Assembly: GCA_002430125.1 (NCBI GenBank)
Contig: DJBQ01000036.1
Coordinates: forward strand, 1-6,274
DNA: 6,274 nucleotides
Source of the DNA: Rhodobacterales bacterium UBA5972
GTDB taxonomy: Bacteria; Pseudomonadota; Alphaproteobacteria; Rhodobacterales; Rhodobacteraceae
Direction: 5' to 3'
Notes under the pieces: model-generated
What the model saw: only the letters and a program-made list of their open reading frames with translations
Database searches by the model: none
What the model was told of the DNA's origin: nothing
Program-made: the position numbers and the translations under genes
Shown here: positions 1 through 4,764 of the stretch, piece by piece
How positions within the stretch are numbered: the first letter of the stretch is position 1
How the letters are laid out: each line of letters starts with the position of its first letter

Positions 1-4
1 TTGT

Positions 5-29
5 TTTTCCGAAGCAGCATTTCGGAAAA
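5..29. repeat. 9-bp perfect inverted repeat in the aminotransferase leader
   Basis: TTTTCCGAA (5-13) and TTCGGAAAA (21-29) are perfect reverse complements around a 7-base spacer, GCAGCAT. The repeat ends 8 bases before the ATG at 38, and the only purine-rich Shine-Dalgarno candidate (GGAAAA, 24-29) lies in its right arm. It could be a dimeric regulator operator or an RNA hairpin that masks the ribosome binding site. No T-tract follows on either strand, so a terminator is unlikely. The role is inferred; only the symmetry is observed. Confidence 0.5.
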
Positions 30-37
30 TACGAAAC

Positions 38-1219
38 ATGAGCAAACCAACCGCAAGTGTCTATGACGCCGAGCCGATCCCTGAAAGCGCCATTGCCGAA
101 GTAACGGCGTTGCTTAATTCCGGCGATTTGTTCCGCTACACAACACCTGACGGCAGCCTTTCGCCGGTGGCGCGACTTGAAACCGAATTCGCCGCCCTGA
201 TGGGCGTGAAATACGCACTGGCGTTAAATTCATGTTCCTCGGCGATTTTCCTGTCGCTCAAGGCACTTGGCATCTGTCCCGGCGATCATGTCCTGATCCC
301 GGCCTTCACCTTCGCCGCCGTGCCTTCGGCGGTGATCCATGCCGGGGCGCTGCCAATACTGGTCGAGGTTAGCGACAATTACCGCATCGATCTGGCGGAT
401 TTTGAGGCAAAACTGACGCCGCAAATCCGTGCCGTGGTCATCTCGCATATGCGCGGCCACACATCTGACATGGACGCGATCATGGCCTTGTGCACAGCTC
501 GCGGCATTCCGGTTGTTGAGGATGCCGCGCATTCGCTTGGCACCCTCTGGGGCGAACAGAAAATCGGCACTATCGGCAAAATCGGCTGTTTCTCGTTTCA
601 GTCCTACAAATTGGTCAATGGCGGCGAAGGCGGCGTTTTAATCACCGATAATGAAGACGTGATCGCGCGTGCGGTAATTATGTCGGGTGCTTACGAACAT
701 AACTGGCAAAAGCACGGCCTGAATATCAATGGCTTTTCGGAATATCAAAACAGTCTGCCGCTATACAATCTCAGAATGAACAACCTGTCAGCGGCGATCA
801 TTCGACCGCAATTTGCCGAGATCGACCGGCGGGTCCGCGATGGTCTGGCCAATCACGATTATGTCGCCGCCCAGCTTGGCGCGTCGCCACATATCGACGT
901 GCCACAGCCCCTGCCGCCCGAAACCCGCGCACCGGATTCTATCCAGTTTAATCTGGTCGGGTTTTCAGAGGTCGAGGCCCGGAAATTGATGGAAGTTTCC
1001 AAAAACCACGGCGCCCCGATCTCGATCTTTGGTCTGCACAATGACAATGCACGCGCCTTCTGGAATTGGAAATTCATCGGCAATATCCCCGACTTGCCGA
1101 AAACCCGCGCCATGCTGATGCGCGCCTGCGACATGCGCCTGCCAGCACGCCTGACACGCATCCAACTTGACGCGATCATCAGTGGCATCCTTGCCTCGAT
1201 AGCAGAAGTAAAAACTTAA
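38..1219 (+). CDS. DegT/DnrJ/EryC1/StrS-family PLP-dependent aminotransferase
   Basis: This 393-residue protein has the usual length and fold signature of the sugar-aminotransferase family (fold type I, cytosolic), which transfers an amino group, usually from glutamate, to a keto-sugar or related ketone. Visible landmarks are a cofactor phosphate-binding segment NSCSSA (64-69) followed by ALGICPGDHVLIPAFTFAA (76-94), the VVEDAAH block (159-165) whose Asp162 should contact the PLP pyridine nitrogen, the Schiff-base lysine Lys191 in FSFQSYK, and GEGG (196-199). The later block YNLRMNNLSAAI (243-254) matches the family's YxxRMxExxAA region loosely, with Asn replacing the usual acidic residue. 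The substrate cannot be told: no sugar-nucleotide or polysaccharide genes are visible, although the left side is cut. The frame stays open from 38 to the window edge, so an earlier start is possible. ATG 38 is preferred because an inverted repeat lies just upstream and the N-terminus fits the family. It converges on the LysR gene and shares TTAA with it. Confidence 0.88.
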   Translation: MSKPTASVYDAEPIPESAIAEVTALLNSGDLFRYTTPDGSLSPVARLETEFAALMGVKYALALNSCSSAIFLSLKALGICPGDHVLIPAFTFAAVPSAVIHAGALPILVEVSDNYRIDLADFEAKLTPQIRAVVISHMRGHTSDMDAIMALCTARGIPVVEDAAHSLGTLWGEQKIGTIGKIGCFSFQSYKLVNGGEGGVLITDNEDVIARAVIMSGAYEHNWQKHGLNINGFSEYQNSLPLYNLRMNNLSAAIIRPQFAEIDRRVRDGLANHDYVAAQLGASPHIDVPQPLPPETRAPDSIQFNLVGFSEVEARKLMEVSKNHGAPISIFGLHNDNARAFWNWKFIGNIPDLPKTRAMLMRACDMRLPARLTRIQLDAIISGILASIAEVKT

Positions 1220-2181
1220 AGCACTTTCAGCACATCTGCCAACCAAGGCAGGCGCGCAATCGACGGGCTGACGACCATGTTTTGCAATAATGGACGCAGA
1301 CGGGCAGCAATGTCGGCCGGCATCCTGTCCATCGCCTTGTTGCGGGCAAACAGCGAAATCCGCCGGGAAAAACCTTCGAACGGCAAGGGCATGACCGCCA
1401 CATCATCGCGAAAACGATGCGCGCGCCGATAACCAAGTGGCGTCGTTATTGCCCAACCAGCCCCGCTGGCGACCATCGCCAATATCGCGTGATAGCTATC
1501 AAATTCGAACCGATGCGGAATTGACAGGCCAAGCTTGTGCAAATGCGTTTCGATCTGACGCCCCATCATTTGCCGGCCGGAATAGCGGATGAAAGCAAGG
1601 TCCAACAATTGCGCCAGCACATCACCGGTTTCATCGATGACACCGGGCGGCGCGACCACCAGATAAGGATCATTCAACAGCGGATGCACCTCCATCCAGT
1701 CGGTCGCAAGATCAAAATCGGCGGCTACAATCACGTCGAGCGTCCGGCTGTCCAGCATATCCGCAAGCCGGTAACTGGCCCCGGTTTCCAGCACGAAATG
1801 GCAGGACGTTAGCTCCTCGGCCATATCCGACAGCAGCCGCGGGGTGACTTCGCTGTCCAGATCCTCGATCATCCCCAACCGCAGACGCGTCAATTGGCTG
1901 AGGTCTTGCAGCGCCAGTTCGTTGCGTGCCTGCAAAGCCTCGTTCAGGATCACCCGTGCGCGTCTGCGAAACAAATTACCGGCCGGGGTTAACGCCAAAG
2001 GCCGCACTGCGCGGTCGATCAGGCGGGCACCAACGGCGGTTTCCAGATTGGTTATCTGCTGACTGACCGCCGAAACACTGGCCTCCAGACGTTTTGCGGC
2101 AGCCGAAATTGATCCTTCTTCAATCGCAGCCAGAAAAATCTCGATCCCCCAAAGGGTCATGCGGGTATGGGTTTCAGGCAT
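1216..2181 (-). CDS. LysR-type transcriptional regulator
   Basis: This 321-residue protein has the standard LTTR layout. An N-terminal winged helix-turn-helix spans about residues 8-67 (MTLWGIEIFLAAIEEGSIS, then AAAKRLEASVSAVSQQITNL and LTPAG). A linker helix follows at about 68-95, and a periplasmic-binding-protein-like effector domain from about 98 (LRLGMIEDL) to 300. The ATG at 2181 is preceded by GGAGGG with a 4-base gap, a strong ribosome binding site. The internal Met8 has none, so the longer start is favoured. It lies 48 bases downstream of the flavin oxidoreductase on the same strand with no obvious terminator between, so it may be the last gene of the phaR operon. That is atypical, because LTTRs are commonly divergent from their targets. 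Its stop overlaps the stop of the convergent aminotransferase. The effector and target genes cannot be deduced; the oxidoreductase and aminotransferase are the nearest candidates. Confidence 0.9.
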   Translation of the reverse strand: MPETHTRMTLWGIEIFLAAIEEGSISAAAKRLEASVSAVSQQITNLETAVGARLIDRAVRPLALTPAGNLFRRRARVILNEALQARNELALQDLSQLTRLRLGMIEDLDSEVTPRLLSDMAEELTSCHFVLETGASYRLADMLDSRTLDVIVAADFDLATDWMEVHPLLNDPYLVVAPPGVIDETGDVLAQLLDLAFIRYSGRQMMGRQIETHLHKLGLSIPHRFEFDSYHAILAMVASGAGWAITTPLGYRRAHRFRDDVAVMPLPFEGFSRRISLFARNKAMDRMPADIAARLRPLLQNMVVSPSIARLPWLADVLKVL

Positions 2182-2229
2182 GTGCCCTCCGGTTTCGAAC
2201 CTGCCCCGGCGTAATTAGCCCACAGCGGC

Positions 2230-3534
2230 CTATTGGTCACGGGCAGCCTGCCAAGCCTCAAAGCGGTCAACCACCTGTCGATACCACAACTCCGCCGGGA
2301 TCAGAAATTTCGGATAGCCGCCCTGATAGAAAATCCGTGTCGTCGGCGTCGATCGGGAATAAGCGGTTTCGCCGCGCACGTCACCAAGCGCCTGATAGGC
2401 GGCTTTCATCCCCAGATACGGCGCCAAAGCCACGCCGCTGCCGGAATAACCCAGTGCAAAATGCGCGCCCTTGTGCAGGCCTACATGCGGCACTTGTTCA
2501 AAAGTGAACCCGGTATAGCCGCGCCACGAATGGGTGATCTTGACCTTCTCAAGCTCGGGCCAGACATTCAGCATCGTCGCGCGCAGCCGTCTGGCAGCAA
2601 ATTCCGGCCCGTAAGGCACCATCCCGGCCCGACCGCCAAAAATGATCCGGGTGCCATCAGGCGAGACGCGGTAATAGGAATGTTTGATCCGTGCTTCGAC
2701 CATCATCCGTCGCCCCGGTGCCAGTCGCGCGATCAGCTCGGGCGGCAATTGTTCGGTGGCAATGATGAAGCTTGGCAACGGAAACACCCGTTTTGCCAGC
2801 CAGTTAAAGGGTTTTCGTGTATAGCCGTTGGTCGCGAAAATCACTTTATCCGCCGCCACAGTGCCTTGCGCCGTTTCAACCTGAAACGCGCCTTCGCGGC
2901 CCTGCACAGCCAGAACCGGACAGTTCTGCACCACGGTGATCCCTTCGCGCAGCGCAATCGCCATCATGCCGTCGTGAAACTTCCGTGGCTGCAAGCCACC
3001 GTGATCGGGATAAAAAACTGCGCCCTGATAGGCGTTTGACGATGTATGCGCGCCAAGATCGGCCTTGGGCACATCACGCATGTCATAGCCCGCTAAGTCA
3101 TGCAGCGTTTTGGCCAAGGCCGTTAGCCCTTGGTATTGTTTCCTGGTGTTTGCCAAAACCACCCGCCCGTTTTGTTCAAAGTCACAGGCGATGCCCTCAT
3201 CCTGAATAAAGCCGCGCGTATAGGCAAATGCTTTGGGGGCTTCGTTCAACAGCGCAATCGCGGTGTCCCGACCAAAAGATTTCTCAAGCGCGCCAACCGC
3301 CACACGTGCATGCGCGCCACACATACCGCCGTTGCGCGTCGAGGCACCTTTGCCCGGAACAATCGCATCTATGACAACCACGTTGGCACCGGCGCGTTTG
3401 GCGGTAATCGCCGCACTCAGGCCGGTATAGCCCCCGCCGATGATCAGAACCTCGGCCTTGGCCGGCGGTTTTTCTGGCAGATCGGGCAATTGCGCGCCGT
3501 CTTCCCACCAATAAGGCGTACCGAATTCGCTCAT
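2230..3534 (-). CDS. DAO-family FAD-dependent oxidoreductase, gamma-glutamylputrescine oxidase-like
   Basis: This is a 434-residue flavoprotein of the D-amino-acid-oxidase (GlyOx/DadA/PuuB) superfamily. Numbering here starts one residue earlier, at the TTG. The dinucleotide-binding Rossmann motif is VLIIGGGYTGLSAA (30-43) with an acidic residue ending beta-2 (Asp57 in VVVID). GASTRNGGM (64-72) is a family hallmark near the flavin, and the C-terminal FAD motif is ALGYSGSGVALAPYLG (361-376). The PYWWEDG start and SYYRVSPDGTRIIFGGR (287-303) resemble oxidases acting on secondary or gamma-glutamylated amines, so oxidation of an amine or amino acid with imine formation is likely, but the substrate is unknown. 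No signal peptide is seen. The start is ATG 3534 rather than the TTG immediately upstream (3537), because AGGGG (3542-3546) sits 7 bases from the ATG but only 4 from the TTG. The phaR stop lies just upstream, which indicates co-transcription and possibly translational coupling. Confidence 0.87.
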   Translation of the reverse strand: MSEFGTPYWWEDGAQLPDLPEKPPAKAEVLIIGGGYTGLSAAITAKRAGANVVVIDAIVPGKGASTRNGGMCGAHARVAVGALEKSFGRDTAIALLNEAPKAFAYTRGFIQDEGIACDFEQNGRVVLANTRKQYQGLTALAKTLHDLAGYDMRDVPKADLGAHTSSNAYQGAVFYPDHGGLQPRKFHDGMMAIALREGITVVQNCPVLAVQGREGAFQVETAQGTVAADKVIFATNGYTRKPFNWLAKRVFPLPSFIIATEQLPPELIARLAPGRRMMVEARIKHSYYRVSPDGTRIIFGGRAGMVPYGPEFAARRLRATMLNVWPELEKVKITHSWRGYTGFTFEQVPHVGLHKGAHFALGYSGSGVALAPYLGMKAAYQALGDVRGETAYSRSTPTTRIFYQGGYPKFLIPAELWYRQVVDRFEAWQAARDQ

Positions 3535-3541
3535 CAAACTA

Positions 3542-3546
3542 CCCCT
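3542..3546 (-). promoter_or_regulatory. Shine-Dalgarno of the oxidoreductase, abutting the phaR stop
   Basis: On the minus strand the order is TAG (phaR stop, 3550-3548), one base, AGGGG (3546-3542), seven bases, then ATG at 3534. The ribosome terminating on phaR therefore covers the oxidoreductase initiation region. This spacing decides the start in favour of the ATG over the adjacent TTG, and suggests translational coupling. Confidence 0.7.
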
Positions 3547-3547
3547 G

Positions 3548-4090
3548 CTAAAGCCCCGAAAGTTTTGCCTGCAATTCCGCCAATTGTCGTTTTATCGCTT
3601 CAAGGTCTTCCGCGTTAGGTTCCGGTTTCTGCGGCACGGGCTTTTTACCCCAACCACCCATCATCGCTTCCAGAAATTCCTGTTGCTTGCGCTGCCATTC
3701 CTCGATCCCGCCCATTGCATTGACCGGGCTGGGTAGGACTTTTTGAAAGTTATCGATCAAGCCCTGTTGTTGTTCTTTGATCATGTCAAAGCTTTGCGCC
3801 AGAAAATCCGGCACGAAGCTTTGCGCCTGATCTGCATAGCTACGCACAAGATCGGTCAAAACATTGATCGGCAAGACATTCTCGCCGCGGCTTTCGTGTT
3901 CGGTGATGATTTGCAAAAGATATTGCCGGGTCAGATCATCACCGGTTTTCAGATCAATGATCTGCACATCGCGCCCGCCACGGATGAAGCCTGCGATATC
4001 TTCCAGCGTCACATAATCGCTGGTCTCAGTGTTATAGAGCCGCCTGCTGGCATAGCGCTTGATTAAAAGCGTCTTGATTGCGTCGGTCAT
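3548..4090 (-). CDS. phaR: PhaR, polyhydroxyalkanoate synthesis repressor
   Basis: This 180-residue protein is the PHA-sensing repressor, which in the family binds both TGC-rich DNA upstream of phaP and phaR and the PHA polymer, releasing DNA when granules form. The N-terminal DNA-binding domain (PHB_acc_N) is clear at about residues 8-68: LLIKRYASRRLYNTETSDYV, then TLEDIAGFIRGGRDVQIID and TGDDLTRQYLLQII. The PHB_acc module follows at about 72-112 (NVLPINVLTDLVRSYADQA, then FVPDFLAQSFDMI). A Pro-rich linker (151-159) leads to a short leucine-heptad helix (160-178, with L163, I166, L170, L173 and L177) that could support oligomerisation. The length is normal for alphaproteobacteria. ATG 4090 has AAGGG 7 bases upstream. 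It lies downstream of phaP behind a strong terminator and just after a TGC-rich element, so expression from its own self-repressed promoter is likely. It overlaps functionally with the next gene through a 13-base junction. Confidence 0.95.
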   Translation of the reverse strand: MTDAIKTLLIKRYASRRLYNTETSDYVTLEDIAGFIRGGRDVQIIDLKTGDDLTRQYLLQIITEHESRGENVLPINVLTDLVRSYADQAQSFVPDFLAQSFDMIKEQQQGLIDNFQKVLPSPVNAMGGIEEWQRKQQEFLEAMMGGWGKKPVPQKPEPNAEDLEAIKRQLAELQAKLSGL

Positions 4091-4104
4091 GCGGTGGCCC
4101 TTTC

Positions 4105-4137
4105 ATGTTGCGCCGCAGCAATGCTAGCGCAGCATGA
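4105..4137. promoter_or_regulatory. Candidate PhaR operator upstream of phaR
   Basis: This stretch is dense in TGC and its complement GCA: TGC at 4109 and 4122, and GCA at 4115, 4118, 4129 and 4132. It contains TGC-N3-GCA (4109-4117) and the inverted repeat ATGCT-N5-AGCAT (4121-4125 and 4131-4135). PhaR of Paracoccus denitrificans is known to footprint TGC-rich regions upstream of both phaP and phaR, so this is the expected second, autoregulatory site. It starts 15 bases before the phaR ATG. I see no convincing -35/-10 pair here. The PhaR assignment is inferred from composition and position. Confidence 0.6.
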
Positions 4138-4140
4138 AAC

Positions 4141-4174
4141 AAAAAAAAAGAGCGGGCTCATCAGAACCCGCTCT
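4141..4174 (-). terminator. Rho-independent terminator after phaP
   Basis: On the minus strand, AGAGCGGGTTC (4174-4164) pairs with GAGCCCGCTCT (4159-4149), with one G-U wobble and a TGAT loop. The 11-bp GC-rich stem runs directly into an unbroken T tract (4149-4141). It lies 30 bases beyond the phaP stop and should end most phaP transcripts, separating the abundant phasin mRNA from the repressor gene. The opposite strand has no comparable T tract, so it is unidirectional. Confidence 0.92.
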
Positions 4175-4203
4175 CTAAATCACCAATCGGGAGGAAATGG
4201 TGA

Positions 4204-4650
4204 TTATGCAGCTTTCGCTGTAGCTTTTTTCACGGCGTCTGTGGCTTCTGTCGTTGCTTTTTTAACAGCGGCAGTTGTTTCAGCCTGAACTTCTTTGCCA
4301 GCGGCCATCAGCAATTCAACTGTGTCCATCTGAACTTTTTTCGCAACTTCAGCGAAGGCAGCAACATGCTCGGAAGCAGCTTCAACCGAAGTCGATGTAA
4401 AGTCGGTGACAACTTTCGAATAGTCAGCAGGCTCGGCCTGGGCTTTGGTTGCAGCAGCAACTTTAACCAGCGTTTCTTTTGTCCATTTGTTGGCAATCTC
4501 GGCGTTCTTTTCAGCAGCAGCCAAAGCAACTTTGGCAAACTTTTCGCCCATGGCGGCTGAATTTTTGAAAACGTCGTTAAACGCGTTCATGTCAACTGGC
4601 ATGTCGCCAAACATTTTTGCGAACGGGTTTTCGTATGTGTTCTTGGTCAT
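4204..4650 (-). CDS. phaP: PhaP, phasin (PHA granule-associated protein)
   Basis: This 148-residue, alanine- and lysine-rich protein without predicted membrane spans or a signal peptide is a phasin, the abundant amphipathic protein coating PHA granules and controlling their number and size. Landmarks are an N-terminal NPFAKMFGDMPVDMNAFNDV segment (8-27), a long helical core (about 28-125) with ENAxKxxxE-like phasin spacing (AAAEKNAEIANKWTKETL, 44-61), and an alanine- and lysine-rich tail in which (A/D)AVKKAT occurs twice 11 residues apart (127-133 and 138-144). The length is typical of alphaproteobacterial phasins. ATG 4650 has GGAG (4661-4658) 7 bases upstream, a good ribosome binding site. 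It lies between phaC and phaR on the same strand, with its own probable promoter embedded in a large TGC-rich inverted repeat upstream and a strong terminator downstream. This is the arrangement expected for a highly expressed gene repressed by PhaR. Confidence 0.93.
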   Translation of the reverse strand: MTKNTYENPFAKMFGDMPVDMNAFNDVFKNSAAMGEKFAKVALAAAEKNAEIANKWTKETLVKVAAATKAQAEPADYSKVVTDFTSTSVEAASEHVAAFAEVAKKVQMDTVELLMAAGKEVQAETTAAVKKATTEATDAVKKATAKAA

Positions 4651-4689
4651 GATTTTTCTCCAGATGAGATGTTTGTTTCTTCTGGATCA

Positions 4690-4718
4690 TAGATACATGC
4701 CGCAGTGCAGCATTTCAA
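4690..4718 (-). promoter_or_regulatory. Probable phaP promoter
   Basis: On the minus strand, TTGAAA (4718-4713) lies exactly 17 bases before TATCTA (4695-4690), about 40 bases before the phaP ATG. The -35 match is good (5 of 6) and the -10 weak (3 of 6). An alternative TTGACA (4725-4720) is a perfect -35, but at 17 bases it meets CGGCAT, a poor -10. Either choice places the -35 in or beside the spacer of the inverted repeat and one repeat arm in the -35/-10 spacer. Confidence 0.5.
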
Positions 4719-4742
4719 GTGTCAAATGCTGCACTGCGGCAT
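4697..4742. repeat. Perfect 19-bp TGC-rich inverted repeat, likely PhaR operator of phaP
   Basis: The arms at 4697-4715 and 4724-4742 are perfect reverse complements around an 8-base spacer (CAAGTGTC, 4716-4723). Each arm is packed with TGC/GCA words (TGCCGCA, GTGCAGCA) and shares ATGCTGC and CTGCGGC with the element upstream of phaR. TGC-rich DNA upstream of phaP is the reported target of PhaR in Paracoccus denitrificans. The repeat interlaces with the probable promoter, so occupancy would block RNA polymerase. As RNA it would also form a strong hairpin at the 3' end of the phaC transcript, 22 bases past the phaC stop. No T tract follows in that direction. Confidence 0.75.
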
Positions 4743-4764
4743 TATTTTTGAAATCGGCCTAAAA

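Noticed and set aside
1236..1251. CTGCC-N6-GGCAG hairpin just past the aminotransferase stop, considered as a terminator
   Set aside because: The stem is only 5 bp, it lies inside the LysR coding sequence, and no T tract follows on either strand.
2189..2205. GGTTCGAAACC on the minus strand, resembling a tRNA T-arm
   Set aside because: The flanking bases do not form a 5-bp T-stem and no acceptor, D or anticodon arms fit in the 48-base gap, so it is coincidental.
2233..3039. Long plus-strand open frame (268 codons) antisense to the oxidoreductase
   Set aside because: It is a shadow of a clear FAD oxidoreductase gene. Its translation has no recognisable domain, is rich in His, Arg and Pro as expected of an antisense frame, and has no ribosome binding site.
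3535..3537. TTG immediately upstream of the ATG as oxidoreductase start
   Set aside because: AGGGG lies only 4 bases from the TTG but 7 from the ATG, and ATG is the preferred codon.
4180..4203. TCACCA ... TGGTGA 6-bp inverted repeat right after the phaP stop
   Set aside because: It is short with a 12-base loop and is overshadowed by the strong adjacent terminator. No independent role can be supported.
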